From contig NC_079491.1 of the NCBI RefSeq assembly GCF_020520425.1, forward strand, positions 37,479,027 through 37,543,026: a DNA stretch of 64,000 nucleotides. Direction: 5' to 3'. Both the position numbers and the translations under genes were made by a program. Positions 24,201 through 32,995 of the stretch are shown in pieces (within the stretch, counting starts at the first letter, position 1; each line of letters opens with the position of its first letter). Below the pieces are notes generated by a model. That model was not told the origin of the DNA, did not search any database, and saw only the letters and a list, made by a program, of their open reading frames with translations. The stretch comes from Spinacia oleracea. Lineage: Eukaryota > Streptophyta > Magnoliopsida > Caryophyllales > Amaranthaceae.

Positions 24201-25251
24201 CGCGGACGAATCTTGTGTATACAAGAAGGTCAGTGGGAGCAAAATTGCTTTCCTAGTATTATATGTCGACGACATATTGCTTATCGGAAATGACATTCCT
24301 ATGTTGAACTCTGTCAAGATTTGGCTTGGGAAATGTTTTTCGATGAAGGATCTAGGAGAAGCACAGTACATATTGGGCATCAAGATTTACAGAGATAGAT
24401 CTAAAAAGATGATTGGACTTAGTCAAAGCACTTATATCAATAAGGTGCTTGATAGGTTCAAGATGGCGGACTCCAAGCGAGGCTACCTACCCATGTCTCA
24501 TGGAATGACTCTAAGCAAGACTCAGTGCCCAAAAACACTTGATGAGCGTAGACGAATGAATGGGATTCCATATGCATCATTGATTGGTTCAATAATGTAT
24601 GCTATGATATGTACACGCCCGGATGTTGCGTACGCACTCAGTGCTACGAGCAGATACCAGTCAGACCCAGGAGAGGCGCATTGGACTGCTGCCAAGAATA
24701 TTCTGAAGTACCTGAAAAGGCACAAAGATGACTTCCTGGTCTATGGTGGAGATGATGAATTAATTGTTAAAGGCTATACGGACGCAAGTTTCCAAACCGA
24801 CAAAGATGATTTCAGATCACAGTCTGGGTTTGTCTTCTGCCTCAACGGAGGAGCAGTAAGCTGGAAAAGTGCTAAGCAAAGCACCATTGCGGATTCTACA
24901 ACTGAAGCGGAGTACATTGCTGCACATGAAGCAGCAAAGGAAGCTATATGGCTAAGGAAGTTCATAGGAGAACTTGGTGTAGTCCCCTCCATTAAAGGAC
25001 CAATAGCCCTGTATTGTGATAATAACGGAGCTATTGCACAGGCAAAAGAGCCTAGACACCACCAGAGAGTCAAGCATGTACTTCGTAGATTTCACCTTCT
25101 ACGAGAGTTCGTTGAAAGAAAAGAAGTCGAGATAAGCAAAATTGGAACTGATGACAACATATCAGATCCATTAACTAAACCTCTGCCGCAAGCGAAGCAC
25201 AACTCGCACACTGCAGCTATGGGAATCAAGCATATTGGAGAATGGCTTTGA
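21223..25251 (+). CDS. Ty1/copia gag-pol polyprotein (intact frame)
   Basis: A single 1,342-codon frame without interruption. The likely start is the ATG at 21265 (residue 15, MANNNQN), because the first 14 residues are hydrophobic and look untranslated. Domains in order: gag (to about 260); zinc knuckle C-x2-C-x4-H-x4-C at 272-285 (CLYCDGIGHYKREC); aspartic protease with DTGCGS, D319; integrase with H454/H459 and C485/C488, then catalytic D515, D578 and E614 with 35 residues between the last two; reverse transcriptase from about 833, with D929 in WQMDVKTAF and the YVDD box at 1014-1017; RNase H with D1187, E1228 and D1266. All catalytic residues I looked for are present. The product would be processed into capsid and enzymes that copy and integrate the element. 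Confidence 0.95.
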   Translation: MVIYLFILFNCSFNMANNNQNIIMGSELMVKLNLTNFLEWEAKLVEIVKLNGLEYVLSHPMPSYYARDMTPERFYAWDADLKKVMSLMLNNIPDDWARRFVAYEPFTLIKNLRDICRGSTEDRDLNVHELIESMSGLKVSSPNRCYRMEVQETHVQLLRTKQRVGVPLRFHVDLMCSYFDRLSLLGTPISERMAVSVLLNSLHSGFGRFKQQYLSEPREETVAEFIHLVRKAEIVLDCEAKDLLKARKRPFKKGGKSKGNAKSKQDKSTSSCLYCDGIGHYKRECPKLKEDQKNGTVVPSSGIFVIDCILANSTSWVLDTGCGSHLCSNPQGLRRSRKLSKGEVDLRVGNGARIAALAVGTYYLSLPSGLVLELEECFHVPSLTKNIISVSCLDAKGFSFIIKDNSCSFYFKEMFYGSARLVNGLYLLDHDKQVYNINTKKAKKDDSDLTYLWHCRLGHINLKRLERLQREGILEPFDLEDYGKCESCLLGKMTKQPFSKVGERANELLGLIHTDVCGPMSTNARGGFSYFITFTDDFSRYGYVYLMKHKSESFDKFKEFQSEVENQLGKKIKALRSDRGGEYLSYEFDDHLKECGILSELTPPGTPQWNGVSERRNRTLLDMVRSMMGQAELPLEFWGHALNTAALTINRAPSKAVEKTPYELWFGKPPNVSFLKIWGCEVYVKRLISDKLHPKSDKCILVGYPKETKGYYFYNTSENKVFVARDGVFLEKDHISKMTSGRKVDLEEIRVEQQTLENAQDDIQDETQRSLEESGENHGQSRNVTPRRSQRYRSQPERYLGILTNESYDVLLLESDEPATYKQAMTSPSSKQWQEAMQSELDSMSENQVWDLVDLPDGYQAIGSKWVFKLKKDKDGKLEVFKARLVAKGYRQVHGVDYDETFSPVAMLKSIRIILAIAAYYDYEIWQMDVKTAFLNGVLTETVFMTQPEGFEDPKNAKKVCKLKKSIYGLKQASRSWNIRFDEAVSDFGFIKNADESCVYKKVSGSKIAFLVLYVDDILLIGNDIPMLNSVKIWLGKCFSMKDLGEAQYILGIKIYRDRSKKMIGLSQSTYINKVLDRFKMADSKRGYLPMSHGMTLSKTQCPKTLDERRRMNGIPYASLIGSIMYAMICTRPDVAYALSATSRYQSDPGEAHWTAAKNILKYLKRHKDDFLVYGGDDELIVKGYTDASFQTDKDDFRSQSGFVFCLNGGAVSWKSAKQSTIADSTTEAEYIAAHEAAKEAIWLRKFIGELGVVPSIKGPIALYCDNNGAIAQAKEPRHHQRVKHVLRRFHLLREFVERKEVEISKIGTDDNISDPLTKPLPQAKHNSHTAAMGIKHIGEWL

Positions 25252-26104
25252 TGTCTCTATTTAATGTTTTAAAGTTTTAGAGTTTAAATCTTTGTAAAAC
25301 ATTATTGGTTAATCATTCACAATAAATGAAAGGAATTCATTTTTCCATTTAATTTGTGGTTTATTAAATGATGAGTCCCTTCAACTTGACGATATATTCA
25401 AGATAGACTGTCAGGACCAGTCCTGTGACTAAGAAATGTCTATCAAGTGAACTTGAATGTCAAAGGTTGAAAATGGTCCCTAGTCGGAGTTTTCTATAAA
25501 ATTGGACGCATAGAAAACGTTAGACGATTAGAATGCAAGATGACTAGTAGTTCTGTTTCTTGAACTATGTGGACATGGCAATGTCATAATCATTTGCATA
25601 GATACTTACTTTGGGAAGACTAGTATCGGACAAGACCTATGAAACTTTACTGTAAGAGATGAAAGTCTGTCATAAGTAAATTTCATTAAATTATTAGACA
25701 CTAAATCCTCAATACCTGAGTGATTTGAGATTACTTGTTTGAGAACTGGTTGCTTTGACGTTGACCAACCGTCGCACCGTAAAAGGAGGCTATAAAGGCA
25801 ACGCTCAGGTAATCACCTATCAAACGAAGTCTAATCTCAAGATCGCAAGATTGGGATTGTCCTCCCATAAATCGGGATGAGATGCTTAAAAGTTGTACAA
25901 GGCCACTCGGAGAGCTAGAAACTGTGAAATGCATGGCCGTGCTCGGATGAATCATAGGCTATGATTATCTGTTTATTTGATCAGTTGAACTCTGAAACCG
26001 AGGAACACCTCTGGACATAATAAGGATGACAACTCTTACCTTATGTTCAAGAGCAAGCATCGAGCGACAAAGGAATTAGGAAATGCACACTTGTCCCTAA
26101 GGAC
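25252..26104 (+). other. Copia region between pol and the 3' LTR
   Basis: An 850-bp non-coding stretch. A 74-codon minus-strand frame (25731-25955) has an identical product in the second copy (63155-63379), but the whole region is nearly the same at DNA level, so this is not evidence of coding. Confidence 0.6.
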
Positions 26105-26115
26105 AAGTGGGAGAC
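26105..26115 (+). other. Polypurine tract of the copia element
   Basis: AAGTGGGAGAC directly precedes the 3' LTR. Upstream, CTTGTCCCTAAGGACAAG (26090-26107) is an inverted repeat that overlaps the tract; the second copy has the same arrangement. Confidence 0.75.
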
Positions 26116-27456
26116 TGAAGGAAATAATGCCCTTGGTCCAAGTATGCATTCTATGTTAAGTCTAATAAATGCGGTTCAGTATTAATTAACAAGTTAATAA
26201 TTCAGTGAGATCAAGTGAGCTGAATGCCTAGCTAGAGGCCGCTTCAGTTCAAGTGGAATTAATGATATTAATCCACAGCTTACTCTTGACTGAACCCGTA
26301 GGGTCACACAAATAGTACGTAAACGGATCAAGTATTTAATGGCATTAAATACTCCATCTATGAATATTCGGAACCGACGGATCTTGGTTTCAGTGGGAGC
26401 TAAGATCGTCACAGGCAAGAAATGAATACTCCGGAAACGATGATATTGCCGGAAACGGAAATATGGATCGTATCGGAAATATGAATATTATCCAAGTCGT
26501 AGATGTTGCCGGAAACGGAAACATGGTACGTATCGGAAAATATTGTTGGAAATGGAAATATTACCAGAATCGGAAATATTGCCGGAAACGGAAATATTGT
26601 CAGAATCGGAAATATTACCGGAATCGGAAAATAATTCCGGAAACGGAAATATTAAATATTTGTTCGAAACGGAAATTAATTCCGGAATCGGAAATATTAA
26701 ATATTGTTCGTATCGGAAATAGATTCCGGAAATGGAAATTTAATCGGAAGCGTATCGTACGAATTAGCATCGGACGAGGCCTGCCGGACGAAGGCCCAGC
26801 ACGAAGCCAGGCCATCGCCCAGCAAGCACGCACGCCACAGCCCAGCGCGCACAAGGCCGCGCATGCGTGGGCCGCGCTGCGTGGGCTGCTGCTCGCATGC
26901 GTGGGCAGCCCTTGTGGCTGCCGTGTGTGTGTGAGTTTGAGCTCATGCGAGATTCCTGAATCTGCAAGAGTCAGTGTATGATTAAATGTCTATTCCTATT
27001 GGATAAATTGATTAAGTAGAATTCATGTAGAATTCTAATTCCAATTAATTCGCATCCTACTAGGATTACGATTCCTTTTCCATAACTCTATAAATAAAGG
27101 CCTAGGGGTCATAATTTATATACAAGTTTCAAAGTATTCAAAAGTGAGTTTTTTGAGAGAAAATTCAAACACCCATCTTGCCCCAAAAGTGCCGAATTTT
27201 CTGAGTACCTTAAGGGCGATTCTAGTTGGTCAATCTTAAGGCGGATCCGGACGTGCTGTGGACTTTCTACGGAGGGACGACACTTGGAGTCCTAAAAGAC
27301 TTGTTCTTGTTCGGTTCGGGCGCAGCTAGGGAAGGCACGCAACAAAGAGTATGCATCTAAACTATGCTAAATGATTATGTGTAAATAATATGTTTCCTGG
27401 GTTAATGGTTGTTTCCGCATGATTTATGTAAATGTCATATGTATCATAACCTAACA
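26116..27456 (+). repeat. 3' LTR of the copia element
   Basis: Same length and apparently the same sequence as the 5' LTR, offset by 9,063 bp. The matching TATA box is at 27089-27098 and the CCGGAA array at 26431-26753. Confidence 0.95.
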
Positions 27457-29528
27457 GCATACACGTCGTTAGCTTAAAATGTTGTTTACGTTGTCTCTGT
27501 TGTTCGCTGTGGAATAGATGACACCTGTGAGGTACTCAAAGCACGAAGTTATGTGCTTAGAAGCGACATGTCGTCGTTGGGATCCAATAAGTTTAAGGGC
27601 CATGACCATGGAGACGTTGTCGCTTGTAGTTGATAGCGTCGTTCGTTGATGTCGTCTTCTGATGATGTCGTTCGTTGCTGTTGTCGTTGGTGATATCGTC
27701 AACAAGTGATCTGTAGAGAATAGAAAAGGTAGAGGTGGACGTTCGCTTGATGCGATGTTAGCGTCGATTTTCAAATAAATAAGATGAAACATAAATATAA
27801 TATAATTGCGTTTGGAAGGATATATTCAATGCGACAGATAACAAAAACTGAAATTGAACTTTAATCGCAGTGTAGTGAAAAATGTAATAAATTAATTAAC
27901 GCACGAAGTAAGTGTTAGATATTACTTAATATGGGCTCGTGTAACGAAATTACGTCGTGTCGCTGACTGTCCCTTGATGACGATTCTACAATCAACAGCA
28001 TTCTCCTGATGTCGTGGCACCTCTCGTCGCCGATCTTGTTTTCGTTCCTGAGATCATTGTCATCGCTTGTATCATCGTCGTCACATCTGGCGTCGTCCCG
28101 TCACGTTGAATGAGATTGACGCATCGCTGGTCTTGACACTATCCATTCCAACGTTGGTCGACTTATTGGTTGATCCTCGCAATGTGGCACAAGAAGGAGC
28201 ATATGGTTAATGTGAATTCCTTATACTGTCTTAAGTGGACTTTTTCTTAACGTCTTTGGTAAAATCATTTGACAAACTTACATTACAATATGTCGTAAAT
28301 TCAAATACATGTGAACTCTTTATAAATTACCTTTCTTGTTAATCGGTTGACGTCTTATCACTTGTCGTCTTTGGGAAACCCAATGACTTCTCTTTATCCG
28401 CCTATTTCGACATGTGATAGTGGTTGAGCCCCAGTGTCCGTACATTTGTCTTAGCGTCATACCTGTTACCAAAATCTTACGACAAGATCATCATGAAAAT
28501 AAATTGTATCACATCGTCAGTTAAATTTCAAAGTTGTAACAAGTATATTAAACTGAACAGGAGTATGTACTATCTTGCCCCCCTGTGGCGGCTTTAGGAA
28601 GATATCATGACTGAAGTCGGCCACAGATATGATGACGTTCGTTTATATTTGACGTCGTACATGCGTGTCAGCATGATGCAACCTCTAAACGTCATGTCAA
28701 GTCAAATTACCTCAAAACGATTTGATAAAATGGTTTAGTCATTAGAGAAATTGAGACATTCATGGTGCGATGCAAAAATTTATTAGTTAACTTGATGAAC
28801 GTTGAATACGAGACATATTAATACAAGAGAACAACAATGAATGAATTGAAATGAGAAAGTGTGTGAAAAATAGTTTAGAAGTTACTCATGTGTCATCATG
28901 GTCATTGATGATGATTATTCGACATTCCGATTTCCTTAGCTTTCTCGGTAGTCTGGTGGCGTCGTGTCATCGGTCATTGCCATCTCGTGGCGTCGGAGCA
29001 TACCGTCATGATCAAGGTAATCTGTTGTCATTAATATACATACTAACGCGTATAGTCGCGGCATGTCGTTAGTAAATGAAAAATAGTTATCACGGATGAT
29101 ATATGAGAAAATTTCAATAGGATATGAGGTGTTAGTTTATAAAATTTTGACGTCACTAATAAATGAATTAAGTCACTCATACCATTCGATTGTGTTGATG
29201 ACCCTCACGATCTGCGATGTACGTGGCAGCGACAATACGTGTATATTATAAATAAAAGATAACTCACTTCGAAAGTATGTTCGTACCTTTAGCCCCCATT
29301 GATATTCATGTATCAATCAACGATCTGTTGGCGAACTTACGAAGAAATATATTGTTAAAATAAAGATGTTCGATAATTACTTCTACGTACCATGTTTAAC
29401 GCCAAGAAACTTCTTGTCGTCATAGGGGTAACCAGAATGGTCGCGTCCTGCTGTCGTGACTTGCTGTCGTGGCGTCATGTTGTATCGTCGTGACCTCATG
29501 TCGTGTCGTGACCTCGTGTAACACTTCT

Positions 29529-29690
29529 AACGTTGGTCGCCTGCTTTACTCACGACCTTGCCAAGCGACACGTCAGTACCTGTAGACAAGACAGTACCTT
29601 GTCACCTGCATTCTAACGTCGGTCGCCTGATGTACTCATGACCTAGCCAAGCGACACGTCAATACCTGTAGACAAGACAATACTTGGCGA
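29529..29690. repeat. Tandem duplication of about 90 bp
   Basis: Two copies of a phrase beginning TAACGT(T/C)GGTCGCCTG and ending CTGTAGACAAGACA(G/A)TAC, with about ten differences between them. No function is apparent. Confidence 0.7.
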
Positions 29691-30419
29691 CACGACATGA
29701 TCAAACGACAAGTGGTGACGATGTTAGTACAAAAAGTAGGATAACAACGTATAGCATATATTTCAAAGTGCTTTTGGAAATTAAAACAAGCAAAGTATAC
29801 TGTATAAAAAGAAAATCAAGTATACTATATGAAAATTAAATGAGATAGAGTATACTATATGCTCCCCTGTGGCGACTTCAGGACAACTACAAATTCTCCT
29901 ATTTGATACTTGGACTGAAGTTAGCCACAAAATCTAGTGTTGCCGACAATTTGTTGCTGAATCTCCATTTGTCGCCTTCGTTTTTGGAGACGTCGTCGAC
30001 TGATGTGGAGGTGACGTCGGACGAAACTATGTTGACGTCATGTCATTGGTGGATGACGTCACGTGTTCGCATCTGTTTTAGTGACAACAAGGACTAGAAA
30101 CAATATTAGTTTAAATTAAAATCACTGGGGTTGAGTTTTATACCATACTTCTCGCGACGTCAAGTGATCAAATCGTCTCGAGATCTTATCAAGGTACGAG
30201 ACAACTCATATTGTATCTTGTTTGTGGTGACATCTGCATGATGGTCCGTGACGTCTATTTTCGATGTCATCAAGCGTTGGTGTCGTTGTTGTCACAATAT
30301 GCATCATCTAGGTTAAATTCGACCACTGCAACGCATCACTTCTAGCGATGACACCTGCTGATGTCGACACCTGATCTGGCGACGACATGTACCCTGACGT
30401 CATACCATATTCCATCGAC

Positions 30420-30672
30420 CAACGAGCCTGGCGACGACACCTGGCCTGCTGACGACAGTCGACCCGTCGACGACGCCTGACCGTCGACGAAACCTGATCC
30501 GTCGGCGACACCTGACCCGTCGGCGACACCTGACCCGTCGATGACGCCTGACCCGTCGACGACGCCTGACCCGTCGACGACACCTAACCTGTCGCCGACA
30601 CCTGACCCGCCGACGACACTTGACCCGCGACGACACCTGACCCGTCGACGACACCTGTCATGTCGACGACAT
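30420..30672 (-). repeat. 18-bp minisatellite next to the primer site
   Basis: Around ten or more head-to-tail copies of an 18-bp unit, CCTGACCCGTCGACGACA, occur with single-base variants. On the minus strand one frame reads a six-residue repeat of the type V-D-G-S-G-V over the array, inside a 190-codon open frame (30342-30914). Other frames are also open, because the unit lacks stops. The array lies about 150 bp inside the element from the primer site. Confidence 0.85.
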
Positions 30673-30820
30673 GTGCCCTGACGCAGCTCCATCTCATGGT
30701 GGCGACACAGTATGACAACAATCCCTCGCCTGGCGGTAACTTTATTGGTGAGCCCAAGTGGGTCGAATATTGTGTTTGGGAGGATATTTGTGGATATGTG
30801 TTTGAAGATAAATCTAGCCA

Positions 30821-30840
30821 TCTCCCCACAGACGGCGCCA
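30821..30840 (-). other. Primer-binding site, tRNA-Asp type
   Basis: Minus strand TGGCGCCGTCTGTGGGGAGA, three bases after the LTR. Its first nine bases match the complement of the plant tRNA-Asp 3' end (TGGCGCCGT), then it diverges with a conserved GGGGA. Confidence 0.65.
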
Positions 30841-30843
30841 AAC

Positions 30844-31750
30844 TGTTTATGCCAAATTTCGTATGGACGACCTTTGGTTGGGACATAGACGACTAGATAA
30901 AATAAAGTATGCAAATGACAGGAAATAAATGACAGAAAATAAAGAGAGACAAGACAAGAGATGGTGACGCGGAAAACCCGAAAGGGATAAAAACCGCGGG
31001 TGGCAATGAGTCCACCAATCCACTATGTTATCGGCATAAATAGCCTAGGTGAGTACAAGTACAATGTATATTTGCGTGTATATAAATATGGCTAATGGCA
31101 ATGCTTAAGTAGAATGTAATATAGGATCATAAGTGGATGAGGATTATCGGAGAAGGTGATTGGTAATGGGCGACTGATGTTTCCAAGGTTTGTTTCATGG
31201 CGGATGATACCTCGTGGAAGGATATGTATTATGAGAAAGTGCATTATTTGAGAGATAGATCAGGTTCATATCATTAGGAGAATGGTCTTTTGTTGAGGTT
31301 AGTATAGATAGACGTGGGTAATGATAATTGGGTGTGTAATGGAATGTCTATATGGAAATTAGGAGAGGTAGGTTTATTATCTTCAGTTGCTGCTAGGCTA
31401 TAGGTATCGTGGGGGAATTGCAATAGTTGGTTTAGCTCTTGGGATATATTTTGGCGGAGGAAGTAGACAGCAGTAGTAAAGGTTCTGTCGTAGCCTTTTT
31501 CTTCCTAGAGTCTTACTTGGTGAGGCTATTTATACAGAAGTGTAGGTCAGATAAATGTGTTAGCAACTGCCTCCATGATCTTTTCAACTGCCTCCATGAT
31601 CTCCTCAAATAATTCCTTGATATTCTCTAACTGCTTTGACCTTGACTCAGCCACAACGACTCCCTAAAAGTAGGAGTTAACTGGTACGATCTGATTCACG
31701 TTGACCCGTTCATGCCGTCGACCTCACGTCATACAAAACGACCCATAACA
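30844..31750 (-). repeat. 5' LTR (minus-strand sense) of the tRNA-Asp element
   Basis: The partner of the 15071 repeat, with the same length and apparently the same sequence. On the minus strand it starts at 31750 and its TATA box at 31526-31534 would drive transcription leftward. Confidence 0.9.
31526..31534 (-). promoter_or_regulatory. TATA box in the 5' LTR of the tRNA-Asp element
   Basis: Minus-strand TATAAATAG, about 220 bp inside the LTR start. The identical box in the other LTR is at 15753-15761. Confidence 0.55.
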
Positions 31751-32140
31751 ACCATGTAGGTCACCGATGAAACACACTACATTATCCAGTTTACCCATTT
31801 TTTTTCGAAAACAACATTACTTGGAGGATTTTTTCCAAGAAATGCCAACTAATACGAACTTAAGCTTAAATTAAAGCAATTTTGAAAATAGCCGCGTTTT
31901 CTTTGTTGCCCTTCTTCTTGAGGATGTTTAACATCTCATGGGCTACAAAAACAGTCATCAGAGATCGAACGGCAGGGCACAAAAACATTATGAGATTCGC
32001 TTATAATATCATCCATTACTCGTCAGAGGCGCCTCACTAGGCACTTGGATATGATCTTGTATCATGGGTTACTCAGACTGATTGGTCTGTTTTCTGAGAC
32101 CTTCTCCAGTTGGTCCTAATATAGGGAGAAATCCAATTAA
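31751..32140 (-). pseudogene. LINE reverse transcriptase, N-terminal part (decayed, 5'-truncated)
   Basis: Minus-strand conceptual translation, with stops and one frameshift, gives the ordered LINE landmarks RPISL, YKIISKCLVRRL, VFVPCRSISDD and AHEMLNILKKK, then W-V-N-W close to 31751. The next expected residues (VLVN...) are found at 15070, on the other side of the inserted LTR element, with ACCAT duplicated at the junction. Nothing LINE-like is seen right of about 32140, where a GGGTC run begins, so the copy is 5'-truncated, as is usual for LINEs. Confidence 0.8.
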
Positions 32141-32152
32141 TTGGGTGGAGTG

Positions 32153-32172
32153 GGGTCGGGTCGGGTCGGGTC
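32153..32172 (+). repeat. (GGGTC)4 microsatellite
   Basis: Four perfect copies of GGGTC followed by a T-run. It lies at the right edge of the truncated LINE. Confidence 0.8.
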
Positions 32173-32232
32173 AATTTTTTTTTTTTAGCGGATACCAAAT
32201 AGTTACTCCACAGTCCAAAATCCTAAGCATAG

Positions 32233-32358
32233 ATTTGGAATTTCCACCGCGACCACGGTGGTGAAAATGAAGATGATCTTTCTGGTGTCAGCAACTCTAC
32301 TCAAAATGCGTGGACTATGGTCGAATTCGAACAAATTCATGAACATCAACGTCTGTAA
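32233..32358 (+). other. Possible terminal coding exon (tentative)
   Basis: A 41-codon open stretch ends in TAA at 32356. It reads as an acidic, soluble peptide containing GGENEDDLSG and WTMVEFEQIHEH. An acceptor-like TTACTCCACAG ends near 32212. The amino-acid make-up looks protein-like rather than random, but I recognise no family and see no upstream exon; any upstream part would have been displaced by the transposon stack. It may equally be chance. Confidence 0.2.
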
Positions 32359-32770
32359 TGGACCCCATACGCCTGAACTTGTCAATTCTTAGGTAAAAAC
32401 TGGTGCCCTTTATTGTTGTTTGTGCTTTGTTCTATGTTTGTGTAACAATTTGTATTGTAGTTGATTGGATTTCCCCTTTTCATTAGTGGGTATTAACTGG
32501 AACACTGAATTATTGGTTGGTTAGTTTATAATTTTAGCAACTTTGTGGGCCATTAATGAATTCTTTATGCTCACTCTACTACGTCAATTCTTTAGTACCC
32601 TTTTTTTACTGGCGAGGGAAGAAACCCAATTTTGTTAATCCCTAATTAATGCAAGTTGTTCATGGGGTGATGGTGAATTGGTTAATTAGAGGGAATAAGT
32701 TCATGATGTAAAATGTAGAATTGAGGTTTTTCTTTTATGGAAATCACATACGGCAACTTTTTTAGTTGCG

Positions 32771-32995
32771 TAAGACCGCCTTACCGGAAAGACCACTTTG
32801 GTTGCTTAACTAATTGGTTCTATTTCTTAACTAATTGGTTACATTGCTTAATTTATTAATTCAATTGCTTAACTAATTAATTCTCTTGCTTAACTAATCG
32901 GTTTCAGTGCTTAACTACTTAGTTCAAGTGCTTAACTAATTGGTTCCATTGCTTAATTTATATGACACCAAGGTGGTCTTTTGTATAAGACCGCC
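32771..32995. repeat. 21-bp tandem array between inverted arms
   Basis: Seven and a half copies of a 21-bp unit, TTGCTTAACTAATTGGTTCCA, fill 32802-32960. The left arm GGAAAGACCACTTTGG (32786-32801) and the right arm CCAAGGTGGTCTTTTG (32968-32983) are inverted copies. TAAGACCGCC occurs on both outer sides (32771-32780 and 32986-32995) in the same direction. This could be a MITE-like element whose core is a minisatellite. Confidence 0.65.

Larger units (their letters stand above)
17053..27456 (+). mobile_element. Full-length Ty1/copia retrotransposon, apparently intact
   Basis: A 10,404-bp element with two 1,341-bp LTRs, a target duplication GCATA (17048-17052 and 27457-27461), an initiator-Met primer site, a polypurine tract and one uninterrupted gag-pol frame. 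The order protease, integrase, reverse transcriptase, RNase H defines Ty1/copia. I noticed no difference between the LTRs and their shadow open frames translate identically, so insertion is recent and the copy could still be competent. The 2.8-kb leader between primer site and gag is unusually long and holds a GC-rich repeat block. Lineage is uncertain; long LTRs and a long leader fit the Tork/TAR part of the family better than Ale. It is inserted in the tRNA-Asp element and is the youngest layer here. Confidence 0.95.
27457..30820 (-). other. Interior of the tRNA-Asp element, 5' part, non-coding
   Basis: 3.4 kb with no supported gene. It is unusually rich in GTCG, CGTCA and TGACG words, has a near-duplicate at 29529-29690, and carries an 18-bp minisatellite next to the primer site. 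Two similar phrases, CCCCTGTGGCGGCTTTAGGA near 28580 and CCCCTGTGGCGACTTCAGGA near 29864, suggest an old internal duplication. Confidence 0.55.
15071..31750 (-). mobile_element. Non-autonomous LTR retrotransposon (LARD-like, tRNA-Asp primer site), minus strand
   Basis: Two 907-bp direct LTRs (15071-15977 and 30844-31750) with TG...CA ends are flanked by the target duplication ACCAT (15066-15070 and 31751-31755). Orientation is minus: a tRNA-Asp-type primer site adjoins the right LTR, a purine tract (minus strand) adjoins the left LTR, and TATAAATAG boxes in both LTRs read on the minus strand. Without the nested copia element it is about 6.27 kb. Its 4.4-kb interior has no gag or pol frame but has several minisatellites. 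I found no difference between the LTRs on reading through them, so insertion was recent. Enzymes must have come from another element, which I cannot identify. Confidence 0.9.

Noticed and set aside
25731..25955. 74-codon minus-strand frame identical to that at 63155-63379
   Set aside because: The two copia copies are nearly the same over the whole region at DNA level, so an identical product says nothing about selection. The frame is antisense to the element.
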